From Alphaproteobacteria bacterium MarineAlpha3_Bin4 (GTDB taxonomy: Bacteria > Pseudomonadota > Alphaproteobacteria > Rhodospirillales > Casp-alpha2): DNA of 40,326 bases. Every line of letters starts with the position of its first letter. The first letter of the stretch is position 1. Below are positions 7,090-15,882 of this stretch, piece by piece. The notes under the pieces are model-generated. The model was not told the origin of the DNA and searched no databases. It saw only the letters and a program-made list of their open reading frames with translations. The stretch is from NCBI GenBank assembly GCA_002938045.1, contig PTLJ01000001.1:1-40326 (forward strand), written 5' to 3'. The translations under genes and the position numbers were made by a program.

Positions 7090-10000
7090 ATGTACCTGAT
7101 CCGCATAGCTATTGAACGGCCGGTTGCCGTGATTGCGGCAGTGTTGATGGTAGTCTTGTTCGGCGCCGTGGCGCTGGCGAAGATTCCGATCCAGCTAACA
7201 CCTGACGTCCGTAAGCCGGTGATCAGCCTGCAGACCAGCTGGCCCGGCGCTGCGCCGGCCGAGATCGAACGCGAGATTACCAACAAGCAGGAGGAAGTGC
7301 TCAAGGGTCTCGAGGGTCTGCAGAAAATCTCCTCCGAAAGCCAGGATGGACGCTCCCGGATCAAGCTTGAGTTCGGGATCGGCCAGGACATGGGCCGTGC
7401 CCTCTTGTTAACCGCGAACCGCCTCAACCGAGTAAGCAATTATCCGGACGAGGCGGTCGAGCCTTCCATGCGTACAGCAAGTTCCGAAGACAACGCAATT
7501 GCTTGGATCGTTCTGGTGCGGACGGGCGAAAACACCCAGCCCATGCATACGCTCGGTGATTTTGTCGAGGACGTGATCCAGGACCGGCTCGAGCGCGTGA
7601 ACGGCGTCGCCCGGGTCGGCTACTACGGCGGCTCTGAACGGCAGATGGTGGTCCGCGTCGATCCGGATGTCATGGCGCGCTACCGGCTCACGGTCTCCGA
7701 TGTGGTAAATACGCTCCGCGCCGCCAATTCCTCCGTTTCGGCGGGTGACGTTGACGAAGGCAAGCGACGCTACGTGGTCCGCACCGAGGGTGAGTTCAAG
7801 GCGCTGGAGGACGTGGCCAATGTGGTGATCCGCTCGCAGGGTGACGGCGTTTCTGGCGGGCTTGCCCGGGTTACGGTCGGCGATATCGGCACTGTCACCT
7901 TCGACTATTCAGATCCGACGGCGCGTATCCGCGTCAACGGCCAGCCGGCGATCGCCATCAACGCTGTCCGCGAGACAGGCGCCAATGTCATCGAGACGAT
8001 GAGAGGCATCCATGCCGCTATCAAGGAACTCAACGAACATCATCTGCCGGCCAAACAGCTCCAGCTGCAGCAAGTCTATGACGAGACGGTGTACATCGAT
8101 TCATCAATCAACCTCGTGCAGCAGAATATTATCATCGGCGGCAGCTTGGCGGCGTTAATACTAATGTTGTTCCTGCGTTCGGGTCGGGCGACGCTGGTGG
8201 TATCGCTGGCGATCCCGGTTTCCGTCGTTGGTGCTTTCGTCGCCATGGCGTTCCTCGGCCGCTCACTCAACGTCATATCTCTCGCTGGCATCGCTTTCGC
8301 CGTCGGCATGGTCGTCGACGCTGCGATCGTCGTGATGGAGAACATTTTCCGGTTGCGCGAGAAGGGCCTGAGCCGTTTTGAGGCAGCGTACCAGGGCACC
8401 ACGCAAGTCTGGACGGCGGTGCTGGTTTCGGCGTTGACTACAGTCATGGTGTTCATTCCGATCCTAGTCATGGAGCTCGAGGTCGGGCAGCTCTTCCGCG
8501 ACATCGCAGTCGCGCTGTCGGCGTCGGTCTTACTGTCGCTTTTGGTCGCGATCACAGTCATCCCGGCGCTATCGAACCGATTGTTGGTAGATACAGTGTC
8601 CCGTCGCGCCGTGCATCTGCGCTTGCCGCTGATCGACGACTTCGCCGAGTGGTTCGTGCGCGTCGTCCTCATCTTCATCGACCGGGTTGCGAAAAGCCGC
8701 GTCCTGGCGGCCGGGGTCGTCGCTATCATCTGCGGCAGTGGTGTCCTGGTGACGGTGGCGTTTCTGCCGAAACTCGATTACCTGCCAGACGGTAACCGCA
8801 ACCTGATCTTTGGCGTTATCGTGCCGCCACCGGGCTACAATCTGAAGACAATTGGGGACATAGCAGGCGATTTCGAGGCGGAAGTGAAACCATTGCTGGC
8901 TAAGGTTTCGGGCCCCAAGTCAGAGCCTGGCGGGCCGCCCAAAATCGAGCGCTTCTTCTTCATCGCGTCGCGCGGCCGAACCTTCATCGGCGCCGCCGCC
9001 GTCGAGCCGAGCCGTATCTCCGAACTGGTCCCGATCTTAAAGAAAGCAGCTTTCCGTGAGCCGGGTACGTTCGGTTTCGTCAACCAAAGCTCGTTGTTCG
9101 GTCGCGGCATCGGCGGCGCGCGTGTGGTCGAGCTCAATATCTCGGGCCCGGACCTAGAGGCTGTGCTTGATACCGCGCTGCGCGCCGTCGGCCTTGTCGA
9201 TATGGTGATGCCACGGGCCGAGGGCACGCAGATCCGCCCCAAACCGGGCCTCGAACTCGGAGCCCCCGAGGTTCGGGTGGTCCCGAACCGGGTCAAACTC
9301 GCCGACAATGGGGTCACCGCGCGCGAACTCGGTGATACGCTCGACGCCTTCAACGACGGCCTGCGGTTCGCCGAAATTACGGTCGGCTCCAATCGCATGG
9401 ACCTGATTCTAAAGGGGCCCGACGACGAGATCCGAGAGACCCAGGATATCAGCAACCTGCCGGTGGTGACGCGCTCGGGCGTCATTCTGCCAGTCAGTTC
9501 GCTTGCCGACGTCGAGGTAACGTGGGGACCAACGCAAATCCGCCACCTTGAACGTGAGCGCACGGTAACGCTCGAAATCCGCCCTCCCGAACGGGTGCCG
9601 TTGGAGGTGGCCCTTGAAACCCTCAATAAAGGAGTGATTGCTAAGCTCAACGACGAAGGACTGCCGTCCGGTGTGCAACTGCGGCTGTCTGGAACCGCAG
9701 ACAAACTGGCACAAACCTGGAATGCCATGGTCGTCGATTTGATGATCGCACTGGCCATCGTCTATTTAGTGATGGCGGTGTTGTTCGAAAGTTTTTTCTA
9801 TCCGCTGGTGATCATGTTTTCGGTTCCGCTTGCGACGGCAGGTGGTGTGCTAGGTCTCGCCGCCATGAACCAGTTCGAATTCCAGCCCCTGGACATGCTG
9901 ACCCTGCTCGGTTTCGTAATCCTGATCGGCATCGTCGTCAATAACGCGATCCTATTGGTGCACCAGACCCTTTATAATATCCGTAATGAGGGCATGGCCG

Positions 10001-10278
10001 TCGATGACGCGATCTTGGAAGCGACTTCCAACCGGATACGCCCTATCTTCATGTCGACGACGACAAGCGTATTCGGCATGATGCCGTTGGTGCTGTTTCC
10101 AGGGGCGGGCTCGGAACTTTATCGCGGTCTCGGATCCGTGGTTCTGGGCGGGCTAGCGCTGTCTGCGGTGTTGACCCTGACCATCGTGCCGCCTTTGTTA
10201 ACCTTGGTCGCTGGCACCCTCGAGGAACGGCGTACAACACGGCTGCGCCGCCGTCTCGAACGCTCGCCGGCGGAGTGA
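7090..10278 (+). CDS. RND efflux transporter, inner-membrane permease (AcrB/HAE-type)
   Basis: A full-length 1062-residue RND permease: one N-terminal membrane helix, a large periplasmic loop, a helix block at about residues 340-500, a second periplasmic loop, and a final block at about 870-1040, giving the usual 12 helices. It should exchange protons for hydrophobic compounds as a trimer with the upstream adaptor. The central proton-relay residues differ from AcrB: helix 4 has Asp410-Ala411 where AcrB has Asp-Asp, and helix 10 has Asn951-Asn952 where AcrB has Lys-Asn. Such changes occur in other RND subgroups. The substrate cannot be told. Regulation is probably by the divergent TetR protein. 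Confidence 0.94.
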   Translation: MYLIRIAIERPVAVIAAVLMVVLFGAVALAKIPIQLTPDVRKPVISLQTSWPGAAPAEIEREITNKQEEVLKGLEGLQKISSESQDGRSRIKLEFGIGQDMGRALLLTANRLNRVSNYPDEAVEPSMRTASSEDNAIAWIVLVRTGENTQPMHTLGDFVEDVIQDRLERVNGVARVGYYGGSERQMVVRVDPDVMARYRLTVSDVVNTLRAANSSVSAGDVDEGKRRYVVRTEGEFKALEDVANVVIRSQGDGVSGGLARVTVGDIGTVTFDYSDPTARIRVNGQPAIAINAVRETGANVIETMRGIHAAIKELNEHHLPAKQLQLQQVYDETVYIDSSINLVQQNIIIGGSLAALILMLFLRSGRATLVVSLAIPVSVVGAFVAMAFLGRSLNVISLAGIAFAVGMVVDAAIVVMENIFRLREKGLSRFEAAYQGTTQVWTAVLVSALTTVMVFIPILVMELEVGQLFRDIAVALSASVLLSLLVAITVIPALSNRLLVDTVSRRAVHLRLPLIDDFAEWFVRVVLIFIDRVAKSRVLAAGVVAIICGSGVLVTVAFLPKLDYLPDGNRNLIFGVIVPPPGYNLKTIGDIAGDFEAEVKPLLAKVSGPKSEPGGPPKIERFFFIASRGRTFIGAAAVEPSRISELVPILKKAAFREPGTFGFVNQSSLFGRGIGGARVVELNISGPDLEAVLDTALRAVGLVDMVMPRAEGTQIRPKPGLELGAPEVRVVPNRVKLADNGVTARELGDTLDAFNDGLRFAEITVGSNRMDLILKGPDDEIRETQDISNLPVVTRSGVILPVSSLADVEVTWGPTQIRHLERERTVTLEIRPPERVPLEVALETLNKGVIAKLNDEGLPSGVQLRLSGTADKLAQTWNAMVVDLMIALAIVYLVMAVLFESFFYPLVIMFSVPLATAGGVLGLAAMNQFEFQPLDMLTLLGFVILIGIVVNNAILLVHQTLYNIRNEGMAVDDAILEATSNRIRPIFMSTTTSVFGMMPLVLFPGAGSELYRGLGSVVLGGLALSAVLTLTIVPPLLTLVAGTLEERRTTRLRRRLERSPAE

Positions 10279-10300
10279 ACGTCCCGCCGTCAGCGAGATG

Positions 10301-10306
10301 AGGAGG
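10301..10306 (+). promoter_or_regulatory. Consensus ribosome binding site for a TTG start
   Basis: A perfect AGGAGG sits 5 nt before TTG at 10312. The nearby ATG at 10298 opens a frame that stops after five codons, so this site fixes the TTG as the start of the membrane methyltransferase-like gene. Confidence 0.75.
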
Positions 10307-10311
10307 ATCCG

Positions 10312-10815
10312 TTGAACTGGAGCTTGGTCCGCGCCATCGTAATCTTGCCGGGCACGGTCTTGGTCTACGTGCCGGCACTGATCCTATGGGCGGCAGACGG
10401 CACGGAACTGACCGCAGTTTCCGTTGGCGTTCGCGAACCGCGCATGTGGTTGGCCGTTCTGTTGGGTTTTGCTGGGTTTGGCCTGGCAATCTCGACCGTG
10501 CGCCTGTTAATGATCGTCGGGGAGGGCACGCCAGCGCCTTGGAACCCGCCGCGGAAGCTAGTTGTTCGCGGCCCCTACCGCCATGTCCGCAATCCCATGA
10601 TTACCAGTGTGCTGGTGATGTTGTCCGCCGAAGCAATGGCGACCGAGTTGTGGCCGCTGGTTGCCTGGTTGGTGTTCTTCTTTGTCGCCAACTGCGTCTA
10701 CTTTCCGCTGGTTGAGGAGAAAGGCCTGGAGCGGCGCTTTGGCGACGCTTACCGAACCTACAAGGCCAACGTGCCGCGCTGGCTGCCGCGGGTTACGCCC
10801 TGGCAGCAGCCTTAG
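10312..10815 (+). CDS. Isoprenylcysteine carboxyl methyltransferase (ICMT/PEMT)-like membrane protein
   Basis: A 167-residue integral membrane protein with about four hydrophobic segments. The C-terminal half carries the family signature: GPYRHVRNPM near residue 84, then a paired-helix region, then EEKGLERRFGDAYRTYKANVPRW, matching the cofactor-binding part of ICMT and phospholipid methyltransferases. Bacterial members methylate small isoprenoids, phospholipids or other lipids, or have unknown roles. It starts with TTG, set by a perfect AGGAGG, 33 bp after the RND pump, so it is probably co-transcribed with it. Modification of an exported compound or of membrane lipid is possible but only inferred. 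Confidence 0.78.
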   Translation: MNWSLVRAIVILPGTVLVYVPALILWAADGTELTAVSVGVREPRMWLAVLLGFAGFGLAISTVRLLMIVGEGTPAPWNPPRKLVVRGPYRHVRNPMITSVLVMLSAEAMATELWPLVAWLVFFFVANCVYFPLVEEKGLERRFGDAYRTYKANVPRWLPRVTPWQQP

Positions 10816-10902
10816 GCCGTTCCCCACGAAGTCAATCCAAACTGGTTCGACATAGGAAAAGTAGGTAAAAACAGCCGCAACCGGAGCAGCGAGAAGCCCC
10901 CC

Positions 10903-11589
10903 ATGAGCTACGCGATTCCTGCACCAGACTTGCCGACACTGTCGATTGCCGGCAGTGACGACCTGTTTCCCGTCCACCGCATCTACTGCGTCGGTCGCAA
11001 CTACGCCGCTCACGCTCGCGAGATGGGCCATGACCCGGACCGCGAGGAGCCGTTCTTCTTTCAAAAAAATCCGGATACCATCGTTGCAAACGGCGGCGAG
11101 TTTCCCTTTCCGGATCGGTCCGAGAATGTGCATTTCGAGATGGAATTAGTAGTTGCGCTGAAATTGGGTGGGAAGGACGTCGCCGTCGAGAAGGCGCTCG
11201 ACCTCGTCTACGGATACGCGGTCGGCCTCGATATGACACGGCGCGACCTGCAAGGGGAGGCCAAAAAAGCGGGCCGGCCGTGGGAGGTCGGTAAAGCGTT
11301 TGATTATGCCGCGCCGTGCTCGCAAGTGGTTTCAGCTGTCGAGATTGGCCATCCGGACAAGGGTCGGATCTGGCTCGAGGTCAACGGCGAAGTACGCCAG
11401 GATGGTAATCTCAATCAGTTAATATGGTCGGTGCCGGAAATCATCTCGTGCTTGTCTGGCTTGTTCACGATCGCCGCCGGAGACCTAATCTATACTGGCA
11501 CACCGGCTGGTGTCGGCCCGGTGCGCCGCGGTGATGTGCTTCAGGGCGGCGTCGACGGCGTCGGCAAAATTGGTATTACTGTCGTCTAG
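10903..11589 (+). CDS. Fumarylacetoacetate hydrolase (FAH) family protein
   Basis: A 228-residue enzyme of the short FAH family, which includes fumarylpyruvate and acylpyruvate hydrolases and oxaloacetate decarboxylases. The fold begins with YCVGRNYAAHAREMG near residue 26. Metal ligands are visible in HFEMELVVAL (two Glu) and the GLDMTRRD Asp, and the chain ends with the usual YTGTPAGVGPVRRGD segment. It cleaves or decarboxylates a beta-keto or acylpyruvate acid using Mg or Mn. Its TAG stop lies within the AGGAGG that serves the next gene (leuC-like), so the two are tightly coupled. The exact substrate is unknown. Confidence 0.87.
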   Translation: MSYAIPAPDLPTLSIAGSDDLFPVHRIYCVGRNYAAHAREMGHDPDREEPFFFQKNPDTIVANGGEFPFPDRSENVHFEMELVVALKLGGKDVAVEKALDLVYGYAVGLDMTRRDLQGEAKKAGRPWEVGKAFDYAAPCSQVVSAVEIGHPDKGRIWLEVNGEVRQDGNLNQLIWSVPEIISCLSGLFTIAAGDLIYTGTPAGVGPVRRGDVLQGGVDGVGKIGITVV

Positions 11590-11595
11590 GAGGCC

Positions 11596-13005
11596 ATGTT
11601 GAGCGACCCGCTAACACTGATAGATAAGATCTGGGACCAGCATGTGGTTGCGGATCTTGGCTCTGAATTCGCGCTGTTGCACGTTGACCGAAGCCTGATA
11701 CACGACCTGAGTGGCGCACGCGCCCTGAAGACGGTGGCCGAAATTGGACATTCGGTACGTAATCCGGAACTGACCTTTGCGACACCCGACCATACGGTTT
11801 CCACCGAACCTGGCGCCGATCACGTTGGCCCACAATACGAGCGCTGCGTCAAGCCCCTACGCCGGTACAGTCAAGAGAACGGCATTCAGATGTTTGACAT
11901 TGGTGAGCCTGGGCACGGTATCGTCCATGTAATCGGACCCGAGTTGGGCTTGACGCTGCCCGGCACCACGGTGCTATGCGGTGACAGCCATACCTGCACC
12001 CATGGTGGCCTCGGGGCGTTGGCCTGGGGTATTGGCACCAGCGAGGTTACCCACGTGCTGGCGACACAGACCATCATCCAGCGCAAACCAAAATGTATGC
12101 GTATCAATTTTGACGGCATACTCGATTGCGGCGTTGAGCCGAAGGACCTGATTCTTAGCGTTATCGGCCGACTCGGAGCTGCCGCCGGCGACGGTTATGC
12201 AATCGAATACGCCGGCCAGGCGATACAAGGAATGAGCATTGATGAGCGAATGACGATCTGCAACTTATCTATCGAGATGGGTGCTAAAATCGGTATGGTA
12301 GCTCCCGACAATACCACCTTTGAATACATCGCCGGCCGCCAATTCGCACCCCGAGATGAGGAATGGGAACTTGCCGTTGAACATTGGCAGACATTGCCGG
12401 GCGATGAGGATGCGCAATTTGACGCCGAAGTCATGATCGCTGTAGCAGGTGTGGCGCCACAAGTGACCTGGGGCACCAGTCCGGAACACGTCACCGCCAT
12501 CGATGGCCTAGTTCCTGACCCGGCCGCTGAGGCCGATTCAGACAAACGCCGGGCGATGGCAGCGGCGCTTGAGTATACTGACCTTGTACCGGGGACCCCG
12601 CTCGACGGAATCCCGATCGATCGCGTGTTTATTGGCTCGTGCACCAACAGTCGATTGTCAGATCTTAGGCGTGCGGCCAATCTGGCGCGAGGACGCCGGG
12701 TCGCTGACAATGTACGCGCTTGGGTTGTGCCCGGTTCTGAGGACGTAAAACGCGCCGCCGTTGCCGAGGGCCTGGATACTATTTTCCGCGATGCCGGATT
12801 CGACTGGCGCGAACCTGGCTGTTCGCTCTGCGTCGGTTCGAACGGAGAAACGGTGGCAGCCGGACAACGCTGTGTCTCAACCACCAACCGAAACTTTGTT
12901 GGCCGCCAAGGCAAGGATAGCAAGACCCACCTCGTCAGCCCCGGTATGGCGGTTGCCGCCGCTATCAGTGGTCGAATTTCTGACGTCCGCAAGCTATTGA
13001 ATTGA
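11596..13005 (+). CDS. LeuC-like aconitase-family hydro-lyase, large subunit
   Basis: This 469-residue protein aligns end to end with 3-isopropylmalate dehydratase large subunits. Shared parts include CGDSHTCTHGGLGALAWGIGTSEV, the GSCTNSR motif (Cys349) and the paired cluster cysteines Cys409 and Cys412, so a 4Fe-4S cluster is expected. It departs where LeuC is very constant: CSLCVGSNGE replaces CSMCLAMN, and the DHNV segment reads DHTV. It sits with FAH, TcuA-like and thioesterase genes rather than leucine genes. It may therefore hydrate a different acid (a methylmalate, cis-aconitate or alkylmalate type). A true LeuC remains possible. AGGAGG lies 2 nt before ATG 11596 and 5 nt before in-frame TTG 11599. 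Confidence 0.85.
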   Translation: MLSDPLTLIDKIWDQHVVADLGSEFALLHVDRSLIHDLSGARALKTVAEIGHSVRNPELTFATPDHTVSTEPGADHVGPQYERCVKPLRRYSQENGIQMFDIGEPGHGIVHVIGPELGLTLPGTTVLCGDSHTCTHGGLGALAWGIGTSEVTHVLATQTIIQRKPKCMRINFDGILDCGVEPKDLILSVIGRLGAAAGDGYAIEYAGQAIQGMSIDERMTICNLSIEMGAKIGMVAPDNTTFEYIAGRQFAPRDEEWELAVEHWQTLPGDEDAQFDAEVMIAVAGVAPQVTWGTSPEHVTAIDGLVPDPAAEADSDKRRAMAAALEYTDLVPGTPLDGIPIDRVFIGSCTNSRLSDLRRAANLARGRRVADNVRAWVVPGSEDVKRAAVAEGLDTIFRDAGFDWREPGCSLCVGSNGETVAAGQRCVSTTNRNFVGRQGKDSKTHLVSPGMAVAAAISGRISDVRKLLN

Positions 13006-13008
13006 GCG

Positions 13009-13626
13009 ATGCAGAAGTTCACTCGAATCACGTCAGTTGCGGCACCACTGATGCAGGCCAACATTGATACCGACACGATCATTCCCATGTCACGCTACGT
13101 CACCGCCGAAATAGACACGTTGCATCAATTCGCGTTCGAGCCGTTGCGCTTCAACGCGGACGGAAGCGAGAACCCGAACTTCGCACTTAATCAGAGGGCG
13201 TTCCGCGGTGCGCATATCCTGATTGTTGGCCCCAACTTCGGCTGCGGTAGTTCGCGGGAAACGGCGGTATGGGCGATTGCCGGACTCGGTATTCGCTGCA
13301 TCATCGCACCCAGCTTCGGTAGTATATTCTACGCTAATTGCTTCCAATCCGGCCTCTTGCCTGTCGTACTGCCGCTGGTGACAGTCGAGGCATTTGCTGT
13401 GCTTGCCGAGACAGAGCCGGAAAGAGCTGAGTTCACTGTAAATTTAGAGACCTGCCAAGTGGTCCCGCCCAAGGGAGCGTCCGTTTCTTTTCAAGTCGAG
13501 CCGTTCCGGCGCGTGGCTCTGCTCGAGGGTCTCGACGATATTGGCCTGACGATGAAGCATGATGAGGAGATTGCCGACTTTCAGCGCCAGGACCGCCAAC
13601 AACGGCCATGGATCTACCTTCGTTAA
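13009..13626 (+). CDS. LeuD-like aconitase-family hydro-lyase, small (swivel) subunit
   Basis: A 205-residue swivel-domain partner of the upstream large subunit; together they form an iron-sulfur hydro-lyase. The start MQKFTRITSVAAPL..NIDTDTIIP is standard for LeuD, and NFGCGSSRET is the substrate-contacting loop. LeuD of leucine synthesis usually reads GSSREHAPWA at that loop; here it reads GSSRETAVWA. The stretch after the first domain (MSRYVTAEIDTLHQFAFEPLRF) also differs from the usual KTIKRTGLGKGLF-type segment. These changes support a substrate other than isopropylmalate, though this is inference. It begins 3 nt after the large subunit stops. Confidence 0.85.
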   Translation: MQKFTRITSVAAPLMQANIDTDTIIPMSRYVTAEIDTLHQFAFEPLRFNADGSENPNFALNQRAFRGAHILIVGPNFGCGSSRETAVWAIAGLGIRCIIAPSFGSIFYANCFQSGLLPVVLPLVTVEAFAVLAETEPERAEFTVNLETCQVVPPKGASVSFQVEPFRRVALLEGLDDIGLTMKHDEEIADFQRQDRQQRPWIYLR

Positions 13627-13660
13627 GGCACGGAGTGTGTTGGGATATCCATAAATGATG

Positions 13661-13679
13661 TCCGGCTTCGCAGCCAGGA
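13661..13679. terminator. Candidate bidirectional hairpin between convergent genes
   Basis: TCCGGCT pairs with AGCCAGGA around a TCGC loop, with one bulged A. The hairpin lies in the 60-bp gap between the convergent LeuD-like and TcuA-like genes. There is no clear T-run on either side, so intrinsic termination is uncertain. Confidence 0.3.
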
Positions 13680-13686
13680 AGTCGAA

Positions 13687-15168
13687 TTAGTAGCTCTTGG
13701 CGGCTGAGGAGCCAGCGATCCTGCCGAAAACAGCGCCCGCGGTTAGTCCGGTTCCACCCGGATAATTGAAATAGAATAGTCCACCAACCAGTTCCCCAGC
13801 GGCAAAAAGGCCGGGGATCAACTGGCCTTCGGTGTCCTCAACGCCGGCGTCGGTCCCGATAGCAATCCCACCGAAGGTAAATGTGATGCCGCAGGTGACG
13901 GCATAGGCTTCGAATGGTGGTGTGTCGATGGCATTGGCCCAATTGGATTTCGGCACTACCAAGCCCTTGGTGCCACGACCGTCCTTGATCGCTGGGTTGA
14001 ACTGCACTTCGGTGCGGACAGCTCGATTAAAGGCGGTGACCTCATTGATGAAGGCGTCGGAATCGACATCTTCTAGCTTTGCGGCCAAGTCTTCGATGGT
14101 GTCGGCGGTGACCTTAGTTACTTGTCGAATACGATATTCGTCACGCAACATTCCGATAACCTTTGAATCGAATACCTGCCAGGCAAATTGTCCCTGTTGT
14201 TCAAGGATAACGCGGCCGTACTTAGCATAGGTGTAGTTACGGATATCAGCACCTTCGTCGACGAAACGCCGGCCACTGGCGTTGACCATAATTCCCAACG
14301 GATAACTGTGCTTTTGGAACATATCGCCCACGTCAAGGTCACCGAATTCGGGCGAATTGCGGTCCCAACCGACGGCGTGACAGCCAGACCAGTTGCCGCG
14401 TGGGCGGGCGCCGGCGTCAAGAGCCATACGGATGCCATCGCCGGTATTGAAGCGCGTACCGCGAACCTTGGCTAGGTCCCAGCCCGGACCCAAATAGCGA
14501 GTCCGCCATTCGGTATTAGCCTCGAACCCGCCAGCCGCTAGTATCACCGCATTGGCGGTGATATTGAAGATATTACCATCCTGGCGAACGGAGACGCCGC
14601 AAACTCGGTTACCGTCCATAACTAATTCTATAGCTCGGGCGCCATAGAGGATTTCGATCCCCTCGCGTTCAGCCGATTGGGTCAGGAATTCGACCAGTCC
14701 GGGCCCGCCTCCGACGACCTCAAGCACTAGGCCACCCCAAAATACGTATTTCCCATCAACCTTGTACGCTTGACGGCCGGTGGCCGGCGTGAAACGCACG
14801 CCCTTCAAGTGCATCCAGGCCAGGGTCTCATGGCTTTTGTCGATCAGTACCTCTGTCAGGTTTGGGTCGGTGCGGTATTGAGTAACGCGGGCCATATCAT
14901 CGAAGAACTGATCGCGGGTGTAGGAGCCAAAGTCGGAATTGGTGCACTCGTCCTCGCTGAGATCAGGAACAATGTCGAAGAGGTCCTCTACGCTATCGTA
15001 AGTAAACCGCAGAATACCGGCTGTGAATCGGCTGTTGCCACCGCGCTCGTTATAGGGTGCGCGCTCGAGTACGATCACTTCAGCTCCCTGTTCCCGCGCT
15101 GAAAGCGCTGCGCAGAAGGCTGCGTTGCCGGCGCCGACGACTACAATATCCGTTTTTCTGTCGTTCAC
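13687..15168 (-). CDS. FAD-dependent dehydrogenase, TcuA/fumarate-reductase-like
   Basis: A 493-residue flavoprotein of the fumarate reductase/succinate dehydrogenase superfamily, closest in pattern to tricarballylate dehydrogenase TcuA. The N-terminus has the FAD dinucleotide site (VVVGAGNAAFCAALSAREQG), with ERAPYNERGGNSRFTAG just after it, as in TcuA. The C-terminus has the family's GITFTFGGIAIG and FNYPGGTGLTAGAVFGRIAG flavin segments. TcuA oxidises tricarballylate to cis-aconitate; other relatives reduce or oxidise unsaturated dicarboxylates. It starts with GTG overlapping the thioesterase TGA, so the two are coupled. Its convergent neighbour is a hydro-lyase of the aconitase family, consistent with a shared polycarboxylate pathway. 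Confidence 0.83.
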   Translation of the reverse strand: MNDRKTDIVVVGAGNAAFCAALSAREQGAEVIVLERAPYNERGGNSRFTAGILRFTYDSVEDLFDIVPDLSEDECTNSDFGSYTRDQFFDDMARVTQYRTDPNLTEVLIDKSHETLAWMHLKGVRFTPATGRQAYKVDGKYVFWGGLVLEVVGGGPGLVEFLTQSAEREGIEILYGARAIELVMDGNRVCGVSVRQDGNIFNITANAVILAAGGFEANTEWRTRYLGPGWDLAKVRGTRFNTGDGIRMALDAGARPRGNWSGCHAVGWDRNSPEFGDLDVGDMFQKHSYPLGIMVNASGRRFVDEGADIRNYTYAKYGRVILEQQGQFAWQVFDSKVIGMLRDEYRIRQVTKVTADTIEDLAAKLEDVDSDAFINEVTAFNRAVRTEVQFNPAIKDGRGTKGLVVPKSNWANAIDTPPFEAYAVTCGITFTFGGIAIGTDAGVEDTEGQLIPGLFAAGELVGGLFYFNYPGGTGLTAGAVFGRIAGSSAAKSY

Positions 15169-15614
15169 GGGGCGCAGACCTCCTGCATCGGGTCAGCCTC
15201 CAGTTGAGCCCGAATGTCGTCTGGGATAGGGATCGTCTTGCGGATCCGCATGTCGAAGAACAGGTTGACGCTTTCAGCGATGGCGACAGCCTCGCCATCC
15301 AAAAACATACCGGTGCCGAGCGTCATCGATTTGGTGCCGAGTTTGAGAATTCGGGTGCCGATATTGACACTACCGGGATAGTAGATCTCCTTGAGGTAGT
15401 CGATCTTGACGCTGGCGAGGATGAAATCAATGCTCGGATGCATTTCGGAATCGAGTAGGCCACCGAGAAACATGGTCCGTCCGGCTTCCGCATAGGCGGC
15501 ATAGGCACAGTTATTGACGTGGCCCATTGAGTCCTGATCCGAATAGCGGATCGTTACAGGCGTCCAGAAACGGAAGCTCTCATAGTTGGTGCGGTCGATC
15601 TCGGACAATTTCAT
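15165..15614 (-). CDS. Acyl-CoA thioesterase, 4HBT hot-dog fold (FadM/YbgC-like)
   Basis: A 149-residue single-domain thioesterase. YSDQDSMGHVNNCAYAAYAEAGR near residue 24 is the 4HBT motif carrying the catalytic Asp. It is followed by the central helix and the YLKEIYYPGSVNIGTRI strands. It hydrolyses an acyl-CoA to the acid and CoA in the cytoplasm. The stop overlaps the GTG of the TcuA-like gene, so both are made from one transcript. That pairing suggests the thioesterase releases the acid that the flavoprotein uses, or vice versa; this is inferred from position only. Confidence 0.85.
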   Translation of the reverse strand: MKLSEIDRTNYESFRFWTPVTIRYSDQDSMGHVNNCAYAAYAEAGRTMFLGGLLDSEMHPSIDFILASVKIDYLKEIYYPGSVNIGTRILKLGTKSMTLGTGMFLDGEAVAIAESVNLFFDMRIRKTIPIPDDIRAQLEADPMQEVCAP

Positions 15615-15882
15615 CCTCTTCTGGCGTCAGCGACTAGAAATACAGTCTTGAAAGCGCACTGCATCCTTGGAACCACTATCGGAAAATACTGATATACCAA
15701 GCAGAAACTAGCGAACACAACCGAAGAGGGACTAATTGGATTCTTATTTTGGGGTCGGAACCTACCCTTAGTGGCTGTATGGATCATATTTCTTGCGAGC
15801 ATCTGACCAGCGGCCCTATGGTGTGGCTAGGAGGCCGGTAGCGTCAACGACCGCATGCGTGACCTGGGAGGGAACCCGAAAC
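15615..15882. other. Divergent intergenic region between thioesterase and amidase
   Basis: A 268-bp stretch between two divergent genes that should hold both promoters. The middle is richer in A+T than its flanks. No convincing -35/-10 pair or inverted repeat was found. The amidase frame stays open back to 15793, but that part has no family similarity. Confidence 0.4.

Noticed and set aside
8076..9758. Two long open frames (217 and 307 codons) on the minus strand inside the RND pump gene
   Set aside because: They mirror the pump's codon pattern, are rich in Ser/Arg/Thr without domain motifs, and have no ribosome sites. The plus-strand pump is unmistakable.
12195..13088. 297-codon minus-strand frame across the LeuC-like gene
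   Set aside because: Antisense shadow of a well-conserved enzyme; composition is Ser/Ala/Arg-rich with no recognisable fold.
11596..13626. Calling these genes simply leuC and leuD of leucine synthesis
   Set aside because: Fold and cluster residues fit, but substrate-loop motifs and neighbours differ, so no symbols were assigned. The possibility is kept open.
15793..15882. Upstream extension of the amidase frame
   Set aside because: The 30 added residues have no family similarity, and a GGGAGG site supports ATG 15883.
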